Source: Treponema sp.
GTDB taxonomy: Bacteria; Spirochaetota; Spirochaetia; Treponematales; Treponemataceae
DNA length: 27,407 nt
Direction of reading: 5' to 3'
Assembly: GCA_024400915.1 (NCBI GenBank)
Contig: JAKSLX010000028.1
Span: 1 to 27,407 of the forward strand
Below, piece after piece: positions 14,580 through 22,118 of this stretch. The notes beneath the pieces are model-generated. The model was given only the letters and a program-made list of their open reading frames with translations, was not told where the DNA came from and did not search any database. How positions within the stretch are numbered: the first letter of the stretch is position 1; each line of letters begins with the position of its first letter. The translations under genes and the position numbers were made by a program.

Positions 14580-15200
14580 ATGGAAAAAGGTTTCAGTCTG
14601 ATTGAACTATTCAAGCTTGGAGGTCCGTTCATGTGGGTTCTTCTTGCATTTTCTGTGGCAACAGTAGCAATCATTATAGAAAGATTGATTTACATTTCCT
14701 GGCACGACTGCAAGGTTGCGCCATTGAGTAAAAAGATTACGGAATTCCTTAGGGAAGGAAAAAAAGAAGAGGCTGAAAAACTTTTGGCTTCTTGCTCCCA
14801 CAAGCAGACAGTGGCATCGATTTTTCTTGCCCTTTTGCAGAATGCAAAATTCGGTGAAAAGAGAATGGAGCGCGCCGCAGAAAGCGAAGCTCAGGAAAGG
14901 TTAAGGAGAATGGAAAACGGCTTCAATTATCTTACAGCCCTTTCTTCCCTTGCGCCTCTTACAGGATTCCTTGGAACTGTATCGGGAATGATCGGTGCCT
15001 TCCAGCAGATTGCAACGGCAACGGATGTCAACGCACAGCTGGTTGCAGGCGGAATTTACGAAGCCCTGATCACAACGGTTTTCGGACTTATCATTGCTAT
15101 TGCAGCTCTTGTAGCCTACAACCTTTTGATTCAGAAAGTTGATACTTTTGCTGCAGAAACTTCAAAGGCCATCAACGATCTTGTACCGGAATTGATTTAA
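14580..15200 (+). CDS. exbB: ExbB/TolQ/MotA family proton-channel protein
   Basis: 206-residue inner-membrane protein of the MotA/TolQ/ExbB family. Three membrane segments are visible: near residues 10-35 (GGPFMWVLLAFSVATVAIII), about 120-142 (SSLAPLTGFLGTVSGMIGAF) and about 155-185 (ITTVFGLIIAIAALVAYNLL), with the long cytoplasmic loop between the first two. With ExbD it forms the proton-driven motor that energises TonB. I choose ATG 14580, with GGAG nine bases upstream; another in-frame ATG at 14565 lacks a ribosome binding site. First gene of a tight four-gene operon and directly behind an ECF-type promoter. Confidence 0.92.
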   Translation: MEKGFSLIELFKLGGPFMWVLLAFSVATVAIIIERLIYISWHDCKVAPLSKKITEFLREGKKEEAEKLLASCSHKQTVASIFLALLQNAKFGEKRMERAAESEAQERLRRMENGFNYLTALSSLAPLTGFLGTVSGMIGAFQQIATATDVNAQLVAGGIYEALITTVFGLIIAIAALVAYNLLIQKVDTFAAETSKAINDLVPELI

Positions 15201-15209
15201 GGTTTAGTC

Positions 15210-15614
15210 ATGATAAAAAGATTTGTAAGGCATAAAGTTGATGATGCCGGAAGTTCAGGTTCCTTGAATGACCTTTCTTTTCTGCTCATCATATTTTTTA
15301 TCGTAATTGCAGGCTTCAATGTTAACAAAGGATTTCTTTTAAATCTTCCGTCCAAGGATAAGCCCATCGTGGTAAACACTCAGGACATTTTGAAATGTTC
15401 TCTTTCCCGCGATGGAAAATTGTTTCTTGACGGAAGTGAAATTGAACTCGGAGACCTTTCAAAAAAAGTTTCGGAAAAACTTGTTACATGGCCAAACATG
15501 ACTTTTCTTTTGACCATTGACCCAGATGCCTCCTATCAGAATGTTGTTGATGTGATTTCCGTAATCAGAAAACTGAAGGTGGAAAATTTTTCCTTCAGGA
15601 TGAACAGGGAGTAA
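15210..15614 (+). CDS. exbD: ExbD/TolR family protein, first copy
   Basis: 134-residue ExbD/TolR protein: short cytoplasmic head, one membrane helix with the conserved aspartate (LNDLSFLLIIFFIVIAGF, residues about 21-38) that carries protons, then a periplasmic domain ending with DVISVIRKLKVENFSFRM. It starts nine bases after exbB with AAGG upstream. It differs clearly from the second ExbD (15618-16019), so the pair is not a recent tandem duplication; two different ExbDs may form a mixed dimer in the ExbB channel. Confidence 0.9.
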   Translation: MIKRFVRHKVDDAGSSGSLNDLSFLLIIFFIVIAGFNVNKGFLLNLPSKDKPIVVNTQDILKCSLSRDGKLFLDGSEIELGDLSKKVSEKLVTWPNMTFLLTIDPDASYQNVVDVISVIRKLKVENFSFRMNRE

Positions 15615-15617
15615 GAG

Positions 15618-16019
15618 ATGCTTAACCTTAAACCAAAAAGAAGAAATCCTTCCATTACGACTTCGTCCATGTCTGACATTGGTTTTCTTCTCCTGATTTT
15701 CATCATGCTCATTTCATTAATGAATCAGCGCTATGAAGAAAAAATCAATTATTCGGAAAGTGCTGTCCTCGAAAAAACTCAGGCAGACAAGAATTTTGAA
15801 ATCTGGATTCAGAAAAATGGAATCATTTCTGCAGACGGGAATGTACTGAACGAAAAGACTCTGGAAGCTGCGGTTATAAATGCAATAACAGAAAATCCGG
15901 GTGTAAGGATTCACATAATTGCTGACAAGGATACGCCCTATAAATATGTAAATGAAGCGGTTACAGTTCTTCAGTCATTGCAGCATCGGGTTGTAAGTTT
16001 TGTTGTAAAGGAACAGTAA
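15618..16019 (+). CDS. exbD: ExbD/TolR family protein, second copy
   Basis: 133 residues. The membrane helix with the essential aspartate is SMSDIGFLLLIFIMLISL (residues about 17-34), and the periplasmic part ends with YKYVNEAVTVLQSLQHRVVS, the usual ExbD C-terminal domain. It begins three bases after the first exbD stop and ends two bases before tonB, indicating translational coupling. Operons with two ExbD proteins are common in Bacteroidetes and some spirochaetes, where both are thought to be part of one TonB motor. Confidence 0.92.
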   Translation: MLNLKPKRRNPSITTSSMSDIGFLLLIFIMLISLMNQRYEEKINYSESAVLEKTQADKNFEIWIQKNGIISADGNVLNEKTLEAAVINAITENPGVRIHIIADKDTPYKYVNEAVTVLQSLQHRVVSFVVKEQ

Positions 16020-16021
16020 AA

Positions 16022-16621
16022 ATGAATGTAGAAAAGTTTTCAAAGTATTCTGGTTGCATTCGCCCGGTACTTTTTATTTTTGTTCTTGCAGTTCACGCAG
16101 TCGTAATCTGTATGTTCAATTTTAGAAGTGACGGTACGGCTGTAGAAACCGTTGATTTTAGGGAAGCAGAAATTTTCAAACTTGTGGATGTTCAGGAATT
16201 TGTTCCGCCGCCACCGGAAGTAAGGGAAGTTAAGGAAACCGTAAAAGTTTCAAGACAACCGGAAGCTTCGGAAAACATTACTGAAACAGAAAAAAAAGTT
16301 GAAGAAGAAAAGGAAGAAATAGTGTACCTTCCGCAACATAAAATTTCTTCCATACCCGTAATTCCTGCAAGGGAAATCCTTTCAAGGATAGAATATCCTC
16401 CAATGGCCTTGAAGCAGGGAATAGAAGCTGTCGTTTATCTGGAACTTTTCATAGACAGTACAGGTAAAATAAGAAACATAAAAGTTCTAAAAGATCCTGG
16501 CCACGGATTTGCTCAGGCTGCAGTAAAGGCTTTTGAAGGAATCACCTGCATTCCTGCCATTGCCAACGGGAAGGCCTGTGCCGTTAAATACAGATATCCA
16601 GTAAAATTTACCTTGAACTGA
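16022..16621 (+). CDS. tonB: TonB family energy-transducing protein
   Basis: 199 residues: N-terminal membrane anchor (about 14-33, IRPVLFIFVLAVHAVVICMF), a short proline patch (FVPPPPEV, about 60-67), a charged, mostly glutamate/lysine periplasmic spacer, and a C-terminal TonB domain (about 118-199). The domain contains the conserved YPPMALKQGIEAVVYLEL and ends YRYPVKFTL. It transmits the ExbB-ExbD motion to the receptor plug. The spacer is shorter than in E. coli TonB, perhaps reflecting a narrower periplasm or a partner. Last gene of the operon. No clear terminator separates it from the convergent fic-like gene, whose stop lies eleven bases away. Confidence 0.9.
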   Translation: MNVEKFSKYSGCIRPVLFIFVLAVHAVVICMFNFRSDGTAVETVDFREAEIFKLVDVQEFVPPPPEVREVKETVKVSRQPEASENITETEKKVEEEKEEIVYLPQHKISSIPVIPAREILSRIEYPPMALKQGIEAVVYLELFIDSTGKIRNIKVLKDPGHGFAQAAVKAFEGITCIPAIANGKACAVKYRYPVKFTLN

Positions 16622-16632
16622 AAGTTTAGCCC

Positions 16633-17655
16633 TCACTCGCAGCGCATATAGAAAGTTGCCCTTGAGGCTCCCTGTTTTTTAAGCTTTTCCTTTTGGCAAA
16701 GTGATCGGAGGGTTCGTTCAATGGTAATTTCGCCAATGTCGGGAAAGTATTCAAGTATTTCCTTTTTGGTGATTTTTTCACTGGCGGACAAAATGTATTC
16801 CTCTATTAATTGGGGTTTTGATTTTCCGTTGTGCCAGAGGTGGCCTATGCGCCTTTCAAAGGTTTCGTATGCTTCCAGCAAAACAGAAAGAAACCAGCAG
16901 ATGAAAGGCTCGTAGTTGCTGCCGTTTTCATGCCAGCCTTCGCTTGAATCCAAAAAAGCCTCGTTGAATTCTTTCCAGTGTCTTTCCATTATTTTTTCCA
17001 GGCTTATGTATTTTCCAAGGGTAAAGCCATGTTTGCAGCAGGCAAGTATGGCAAGAAGCCTGCTCATTCTGTAGGTTGCATCAGTGAACGGGTGAATACA
17101 GAGAAAATCCAGCAGCATCATGGGAATCAGTATAAGGGGGTCTGTCCCCTCTGTTTCAAAGGCTGAATCATAGCTGTCAAAAAGATCGTCCATAGCCCTT
17201 TCTGTATCATTTGCTCTTACTGGGCGGAAAGGTCCCTTGGGTGTCCTGTCAAAAACTTTGTACTGTCCGCCGTCTTTTGTCCTGCATAGGGAATAAAGAT
17301 CCCTGTGGAGCTGTAATATATAGTAGGGTTTGCATGGTATGTAATCGTGGTTTTGCAGAATTGATGAAAGAACCTTGTAATAGCCTGCAATTTCTTCTTC
17401 ACTAAGGTTTTTTGGTTCGGCTTCTCCGTTAACAAGGTCATTTAGGCGTGTATCGGTCGCTGTGATGCCGCTCATCCGGTTCGAAATCATGGTGCTCTGG
17501 ATTTTTGCTGATTTTTCGAAACATTCAAGCTCATTTCCTATCATCTGGATAAAAAGATCCTGCCGACCTTTGAGCTGATAGATTTTTGCCAGCAGGGCCA
17601 TGATTTTGGGAGTAAAATACTGCTTGTGTTCTTCGTAAAGGTTGAATTTATGCAT
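16633..17655 (-). CDS. Fic-domain protein with degenerate active site
   Basis: 340-residue Fic family protein. The overall layout is normal: N-terminal helical part with the position of the inhibitory helix (SNRMSGI, residues 58-64), Fic core with LLDFLCIHPF, and a C-terminal winged-helix-like part (KITKKEILEYFPDIGEITIE). But the catalytic HPFxDGNGRxxR loop reads HPFTDATYRMSR (188-199): His188 and Asp192 remain while Gly-Asn-Gly is replaced by Ala-Thr-Tyr, which should spoil the phosphate-binding loop. The inhibitory glutamate of the usual SxxxEG motif is also replaced by Ser62. It is therefore probably not an AMP transferase of the usual kind. ATG 17655 lacks a ribosome binding site; a weak -10 (TATTTT) ends six bases upstream. 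Confidence 0.85.
   Translation of the reverse strand: MHKFNLYEEHKQYFTPKIMALLAKIYQLKGRQDLFIQMIGNELECFEKSAKIQSTMISNRMSGITATDTRLNDLVNGEAEPKNLSEEEIAGYYKVLSSILQNHDYIPCKPYYILQLHRDLYSLCRTKDGGQYKVFDRTPKGPFRPVRANDTERAMDDLFDSYDSAFETEGTDPLILIPMMLLDFLCIHPFTDATYRMSRLLAILACCKHGFTLGKYISLEKIMERHWKEFNEAFLDSSEGWHENGSNYEPFICWFLSVLLEAYETFERRIGHLWHNGKSKPQLIEEYILSASEKITKKEILEYFPDIGEITIERTLRSLCQKEKLKKQGASRATFYMRCE
17137..17154. repeat. Short dispersed palindromic sequence, copy inside the fic-like gene
   Basis: GGGGTCTGTCCCCTCTGT, identical over 18 bases to 4365-4382. On the minus strand it encodes TEGTDP, in a loop just before the Fic core. Confidence 0.5.
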
Positions 17656-17674
17656 TCTGATAAAATATGAATAT

Positions 17675-17708
17675 TTATTGCATCATTTTACATATTATGA
17701 TGCAATAA
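17675..17708. promoter_or_regulatory. Large inverted repeat in the fic/aldolase divergent region
   Basis: Perfect twelve-base arms TTATTGCATCAT (17675-17686) and ATGATGCAATAA (17697-17708) around ten bases. A second pairing, AATATTTATTG (17670-17680) with CAATAAATATT (17711-17721), overlaps it. It lies 20 bases upstream of the fic-like start codon, over its -35 region, so a repressor or activator site for that gene is the simplest reading. Confidence 0.55.
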
Positions 17709-17742
17709 AACAATAAATATTTGCAGACAGACAGAAAATTTA

Positions 17743-17769
17743 CTGACATCGCCCTGTTTTTCCTATACT
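17743..17769 (+). promoter_or_regulatory. Possible promoter of the aldolase-mazG operon
   Basis: CTGACA (17743-17748), a short 15-base spacer and TATACT (17764-17769). Transcription would begin near 17776, just before the hairpin at 17782. The spacing is below the optimum, so confidence is limited. Confidence 0.45.
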
Positions 17770-17781
17770 ATTTTGCCTGTT

Positions 17782-17804
17782 GCCGTCTTTTTACGGCTTT
17801 TTTT
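17782..17804 (+). terminator. Terminator-like hairpin in the aldolase leader
   Basis: GCCGT (17782-17786) pairs with ACGGC (17793-17797), followed by seven T. The ribosome binding site GGAGGA (17805-17810) begins immediately after the T run and ATG follows at 17818. Placement between promoter and ribosome binding site suggests either an attenuator or a 5' stabilising hairpin. The gene is probably well expressed given its codon use, which favours the latter. Confidence 0.6.
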
Positions 17805-17817
17805 GGAGGAAATTATA

Positions 17818-18792
17818 ATGAAAGACATTTCAAAATTGCTCGATTTTAGACCAAGCATCAAGGTTGTAGATGCAACATTGCGCGACGGTGGTCTTGTTAA
17901 TGACTTCTATTTTACAGAAGAATTCGTAAAGGACCTTTACGAAACAAATGTTAAAGCTGGCGTAGACTACATGGAATTGGGATATAAGGCAGACAAGGAA
18001 CAGTTTGATGTAAGCAAGTTCGGTCCATGGAAGTTCTGTAACGATGATGATATCCGCAAGGTAGTTGGAGACAACGATACAAACCTTAAGCTCGCCGTAA
18101 TGGCAGATGTTGGCCGCTGTAACTACAAGGAAGACATTCGTCCAAAGAGCGACAGTCCTGTTGATCTTATCCGCGTTGCAACATACATCAAGACAATCCC
18201 TGCTGCCATCGACATGATCGAAGATGCAAAGAACAAGGGATACGAAGTAAGCTGCAACATCATGGCAATCTCAACAAGCCAGGAATCGGATATCAAGGCA
18301 GCATTGGACCTTCTCGGAAAATCACCTGTTGATGTTATCTACATCGTAGACAGCTACGGTTCAATCTACCCAGAAGAAATGGCTCGCGTTGCTGACATCT
18401 ACACAGCAGCAGGAAAAAAATATGGAAAGAAAATCGGTATCCACGCACACAACAACATGCAGCTTGCTTTTGCAAACACAATCGAATGTTGCGGTGATGG
18501 CGTAGACTACCTTGATGCTACATACGGTGAAATGGGTCGCGGTGCAGGTAACTGCGCTATGGAACTCCTCCTTGGATTCCTCAAGAACCCTAAGTACAGC
18601 ACATTCCCTGTATACCAGTTCCTTGAAAAGCACATCAACAAGCTCAAGGCAGACGGCGTAGTTTGGGGATACGATCATCCATACTTGCTTACTGGACAGC
18701 TCAATCAGCATCCACGCACAGCCATTGCCTACACAAAGGAACAGCGCAAGAACCTGGTTGAATTCTATAAGGAAATCAGCGGACAGGACTAA
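17818..18792 (+). CDS. HMGL-like aldolase (DRE-TIM metallolyase family)
   Basis: 324-residue TIM-barrel lyase of the HMG-CoA lyase / 4-hydroxy-2-oxovalerate aldolase superfamily. The signature DATLRDGG (residues 18-25) and the metal-binding HAHNN (about 209-213) are present, as is the GEMGRGAGN loop (about 239). The substrate is not evident. Proteins of this type are annotated only as 'aldolase catalytic domain-containing'. Start ATG 17818 has GGAGGA eight bases upstream. Codon choice is markedly biased (many ATC, AAC, TAC, AAG), unlike its neighbours, pointing to high expression. The stop codon overlaps the mazG start (TAATG), so the two are translationally coupled. Confidence 0.85.
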   Translation: MKDISKLLDFRPSIKVVDATLRDGGLVNDFYFTEEFVKDLYETNVKAGVDYMELGYKADKEQFDVSKFGPWKFCNDDDIRKVVGDNDTNLKLAVMADVGRCNYKEDIRPKSDSPVDLIRVATYIKTIPAAIDMIEDAKNKGYEVSCNIMAISTSQESDIKAALDLLGKSPVDVIYIVDSYGSIYPEEMARVADIYTAAGKKYGKKIGIHAHNNMQLAFANTIECCGDGVDYLDATYGEMGRGAGNCAMELLLGFLKNPKYSTFPVYQFLEKHINKLKADGVVWGYDHPYLLTGQLNQHPRTAIAYTKEQRKNLVEFYKEISGQD

Positions 18793-19565
18793 TGACATCA
18801 GAAAGTTTCTTAAAGCTGTACGAAATTACAAAAAAGCTTAGGAGTGAGGATGGTTGTCCCTGGGATAAAAAGCAGACGCCTTCCACACTCCGCGAAACTT
18901 TCATCGAAGAAACTTTTGAAGTAATCGATGCCATAACGGAAGGCGACCCAATGCATGCCAAAGAGGAGCTTGGGGACGCCTTTTTTAATATAGTTTTGAT
19001 TTCCTACTGCTACGAGCAGGCGGGGGATTTTACCATCTCAGAAGTTCTTGATGAAATAAGCGAAAAGCTTGTGCGCCGTCATCCCCATGTTTTTGGAGAT
19101 GTTCAGGCAGACACGGCGGCAAAAGTAATAAAGCAGTGGGACAAAATCAAGGAAGAAGTAGAAGGACGCAAATCGGATTCCGTTCTGGATAGCGTTCCAA
19201 ATGGATTCCCTCCTCTTTTAAAGGCCTATAAGATGCTCAAGAAGGCGGCAAAGAAAGGTTTTGACTGGCGTTCGGTGGAGCAGGCAGAAAGCAAGGTTTG
19301 CGAAGAACTGGAAGAAATTTCCGGGGCAGTCATGGAAAACAATCGGGAACATCTTGAGGAAGAGGTCGGGGACATGCTCCTTGCAGCAGTTAATTATTGC
19401 CGCAAGCTTGGTATCGACCCGAATGTGGCTCTGGAAAAGGCCACAAAGAAGTTTTCCTCTAGATTCCGTTATGTGGAAAAGGAAATGAAGGAACGGCACC
19501 TTGAAATGACCGAATCCAATGACAATCAGATGCTCGCCCTGTGGAAAGAAGCCAAAAAACGCTAA
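18792..19565 (+). CDS. mazG: Nucleoside triphosphate pyrophosphohydrolase MazG
   Basis: 257-residue MazG, the house-cleaning enzyme that hydrolyses NTPs, including damaged ones, to NMP and pyrophosphate. Two MazG domains are visible: the N-terminal one with GCPWDKKQTPSTLRETFIEE and metal-binding EExxE...ExxD (E39, E40, E43, E59, D62), and a C-terminal one (about 165-235, EELEEISGAV, then EEEVGDMLLAAVNYCRKLG) with the same pattern. Length is typical. ATG at 18792 shares its A with the aldolase stop codon. Confidence 0.96.
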   Translation: MTSESFLKLYEITKKLRSEDGCPWDKKQTPSTLRETFIEETFEVIDAITEGDPMHAKEELGDAFFNIVLISYCYEQAGDFTISEVLDEISEKLVRRHPHVFGDVQADTAAKVIKQWDKIKEEVEGRKSDSVLDSVPNGFPPLLKAYKMLKKAAKKGFDWRSVEQAESKVCEELEEISGAVMENNREHLEEEVGDMLLAAVNYCRKLGIDPNVALEKATKKFSSRFRYVEKEMKERHLEMTESNDNQMLALWKEAKKR

Positions 19566-19580
19566 GCCCTTAGGTTTTTG

Positions 19581-19609
19581 TTGCCTATCGGCACTTTTTT
19601 GTATATATT
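19581..19609 (+). promoter_or_regulatory. Promoter of the clpP operon
   Basis: TTGCCT (19581-19586), a 17-base spacer and TATATT (19604-19609), giving a leader of about 80 bases before clpP. The spacer contains GGCACTTTTTT; with TGCC at 19583-19586 it forms a weak hairpin plus T run that may also end the mazG transcript. Confidence 0.55.
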
Positions 19610-19694
19610 TTAAGGGTCAAAAGATGGATTTCCACTTATGAAATGAGCATGAATGTACTTTTTTCTTACCGTACATTCAATTTTGGGAGAAACA

Positions 19695-20303
19695 ATGAAC
19701 AGAATTATGAACATTCGCCTTGAAGACGAACAGAAGGAAGAAAAGAAGCCAGAAATGGCAGATCCACTTGCAGAAAAATTCCTTAAGACAAGACAGATTT
19801 TGATGAGCGGTGAAGTAAGCGAAGAGCTTGCAGATAAAATTTGCCGCCAGCTTTTGATACTTGAGGCAGACAACGACAAGCCAATCTACCTTTACATCGA
19901 CAGCCCAGGCGGTGATGTTTACGCAGGTTTTGCAATCTTTGACACAATTCGTTTCATCAACGCACCTGTTTATATCATCGGTATGGGACTCATTGCCAGT
20001 GCCGCTGCCCTTATTCTTCTTGCAGCTCCAAAAGAGCGCCGTTTTGGTTTTGCAAATTCAAGCTACCTCATTCACCAGCCATCAAGCGGAATGAAGGGTG
20101 TAGCAACAGATATCGAAATCCATGCCGCTGAACTTGCCAAGACCCGTGCAAAGATCAATGAAATCATTGCAGAAGAAACAGGCACAGCACTTGAAAAGGT
20201 TTCAAAGGATACAGACCGCGATTACTGGCTCAATGCAGAAGAATCAATTGAATACGGTCTCATCAGCAAGATCATTACAAAGCGTTCTGACCTTGAAAAA
20301 TAA
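19695..20303 (+). CDS. clpP: ATP-dependent Clp protease proteolytic subunit, ClpP2-like
   Basis: 202-residue ClpP. Catalytic triad visible: Ser102 (GLIASAAAL), His127 (YLIHQPS) and Asp176 (KDTDRDYW). The segment around the serine is GLIASAAALILL rather than the usual QAASMGA, typical of the second ClpP paralogue of spirochaetes. It probably forms a barrel alone or with a canonical ClpP encoded elsewhere, working with ClpX or ClpA/C. ATG 19695 is chosen because GGGAG lies six bases before it. Its stop codon abuts the next gene's ATG (20304), and that gene is followed after three bases by an RNA-binding protein gene, so three genes form one operon. Confidence 0.95.
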   Translation: MNRIMNIRLEDEQKEEKKPEMADPLAEKFLKTRQILMSGEVSEELADKICRQLLILEADNDKPIYLYIDSPGGDVYAGFAIFDTIRFINAPVYIIGMGLIASAAALILLAAPKERRFGFANSSYLIHQPSSGMKGVATDIEIHAAELAKTRAKINEIIAEETGTALEKVSKDTDRDYWLNAEESIEYGLISKIITKRSDLEK

Positions 20304-21251
20304 ATGACCTTTTCTCTTACCGATTCCCTAAAAGACAGAATTCTCTTTGCCATGGAAGATCAGAACTCCGTTTATTGCGTGGATGCAGCAAACGGGGAAC
20401 TTAGGCTTTTGTCTTCCGACAATATGGACATGGTGGATTCAAATGGAGATGAGGAAGAGATAGAGGTTGATGAAGAAAACTATTATTCGATTCCGTCATG
20501 GGATAGCGATGACGGTTTTGAAATGATGGAAAATTTTACTGCAGGGCTCCATAATCCTAATGCCTATAAGGAACTTAGAAGATGCCTTGCAAACAGAAGG
20601 GGGGTATTCAGGAACTTTAAATCAATCTTAAAATCGTACCCGGAAGTGGAGCAGAAATGGTATGCCTTCAAGGACAAGACCATGCATGCAAAAATCACCG
20701 AATGGTACAATGTACTTTGCGAGTCCTGGGGTTTGGAAGGTCTTGAGGAAAATCCGGAATCTTTTGATACGGAATATCTTGTTCAGGATGATTTTGAATT
20801 TACCAAATACGATTCTCTTAAGGACAAGGAATGCGTTGATCGTGAAGTCATTAATATTGCAGAAGAATACAGAGAAAAACATGAAGGAAATCTAGGTGAT
20901 GCTGTTGCAGACATTTTCAAATCTCAGTCGGCAGCCGTTTCAGGGGATGATAAATTCGGTTATGCATGTTATTCCCAGGATCATGAATTCCTTGGCTGTT
21001 CCCTTGTTTCTTACTGTCCGTCCTCAGCAAAAAAATCAGTTGCTTTTACAGATTTTTTTGTGATTCAGAATTACCGTGGTCTTGGCATAGGCAAAGAGCT
21101 TTTGAATAGATGCCTGGCAGATTTTAAAGACAGCGGAATTCAGTGGGTTATTTTATCAACAAAAATCATGCCTGAATCAATGGAAAATTTATTGTTTGAA
21201 TTTTCATTTAAAAAGTCAGAATTCGGGTTCATTTTGAATTTACAGGAGTAA
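20304..21251 (+). CDS. UPF0158-like domain fused to GNAT acetyltransferase
   Basis: 315 residues. The N-terminal half (about 1-155) resembles the UPF0158 family, unknown function, with ELRRCLANRRGVFRNFKSIL and WYAFKDKTMHAKITEWY. The C-terminal part (about 210-315) is a GNAT N-acetyltransferase domain with the acetyl-CoA loop NYRGLGIGKELL (about 255-266). The N-terminal part is strongly acidic (SSDNMDMVDSNGDEEEIEVD). Its target is unknown. Start ATG 20304 immediately follows the clpP stop, implying coupled translation. Its link with clpP could mean a role in protein quality control, but that is inference from gene order only. Confidence 0.75.
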   Translation: MTFSLTDSLKDRILFAMEDQNSVYCVDAANGELRLLSSDNMDMVDSNGDEEEIEVDEENYYSIPSWDSDDGFEMMENFTAGLHNPNAYKELRRCLANRRGVFRNFKSILKSYPEVEQKWYAFKDKTMHAKITEWYNVLCESWGLEGLEENPESFDTEYLVQDDFEFTKYDSLKDKECVDREVINIAEEYREKHEGNLGDAVADIFKSQSAAVSGDDKFGYACYSQDHEFLGCSLVSYCPSSAKKSVAFTDFFVIQNYRGLGIGKELLNRCLADFKDSGIQWVILSTKIMPESMENLLFEFSFKKSEFGFILNLQE

Positions 21252-21254
21252 AAA

Positions 21255-22109
21255 ATGGCATACAACAACAATCGTGAAGGTTTTTCAATCAACGAAGAAC
21301 AGGTAGCAGCTTTTTTGGCAGATGCAGTAAAGAGAGTAGAATCTTCAAGTGATTCAGACATCGAAGCTTTGAAGACACTTAAGAAGCTTTTCAAGAAGAA
21401 TGTTCCATTCTCACGCAGAGGCTATGTAGCAGCATTGCTCATCAAGAATGCAACATCAGGTTTCAGAAGCAACCGCTTTAACCGTGACAACAACAAGAAT
21501 GATCGTTTTGCAAACAAGCGCGAAGAACGCTTTAACCGCAACGAACGCATATCAGAAAGAAAGACAGAAGAACATACAGAGAAGGCACCTCGCGTAACAA
21601 TTGCTCCAGAAGCAGCAGGTACAATTTTCATCGGCGTAGGAAGAAGCCGTGGCGTATTCCCTCGTGACCTTGTTGGTCTTCTCGTAAGCGTTGCAGGTTT
21701 TGACCGCTCAAGAATCGGTGAAATCCGTGTTCTTTCAAACTACTCTTTTATCCAGCTTTTTGCAGAAGACTGCGATAAAGCAATTTCAGCCCTCGACGGT
21801 TATGAATACCGCGGAAGAAAGCTTTCTGTAAGCTACAGCCGCAAGAAGGAAGAAGGTGAAAATACACCAGCTGCAGATGCACAGGATGAAGTTATTCCAG
21901 CAAATGTGTCAAATGAAGGACACGCTGATACATCTGTGAACACAGAAGCAGCAAAGCTTGCAGCAGAACAGTCGGCATTCGCAGCTTCTATGGACAATGC
22001 TCCTGCAGAAGAACCAAAGGCAGAACCAGCTCCTGCACCAGTTGAAGAAAAGACATACTTTGAAACAACAGATGACGGTCAGGTTAAGTCTCACTTTGTA
22101 AACAACTAA
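21255..22109 (+). CDS. DbpA-type RNA-binding domain protein (stand-alone)
   Basis: 284 residues. An N-terminal helical part (1-70) is followed by a basic Arg/Asn-rich linker (SNRFNRDNNKNDRFANKREE, about 72-105), then a DbpA-like RRM (about 120-198: IFIGVGRSRGVFPRDLVGLL, then YSFIQLFAEDCDKAISALDG and LSVSYSRKK). A long Ala/Glu/Pro-rich low-complexity tail follows. In DEAD-box helicases this RRM is the C-terminal RNA-recognition module; here no helicase core is present. Likely an abundant RNA chaperone or ribosome-assembly helper, judging from codon bias. Start has CAGGAG upstream. It closes the clpP operon and is followed by a large hairpin element and a terminator. Confidence 0.85.
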   Translation: MAYNNNREGFSINEEQVAAFLADAVKRVESSSDSDIEALKTLKKLFKKNVPFSRRGYVAALLIKNATSGFRSNRFNRDNNKNDRFANKREERFNRNERISERKTEEHTEKAPRVTIAPEAAGTIFIGVGRSRGVFPRDLVGLLVSVAGFDRSRIGEIRVLSNYSFIQLFAEDCDKAISALDGYEYRGRKLSVSYSRKKEEGENTPAADAQDEVIPANVSNEGHADTSVNTEAAKLAAEQSAFAASMDNAPAEEPKAEPAPAPVEEKTYFETTDDGQVKSHFVNN

Positions 22110-22118
22110 AAGAAATAT

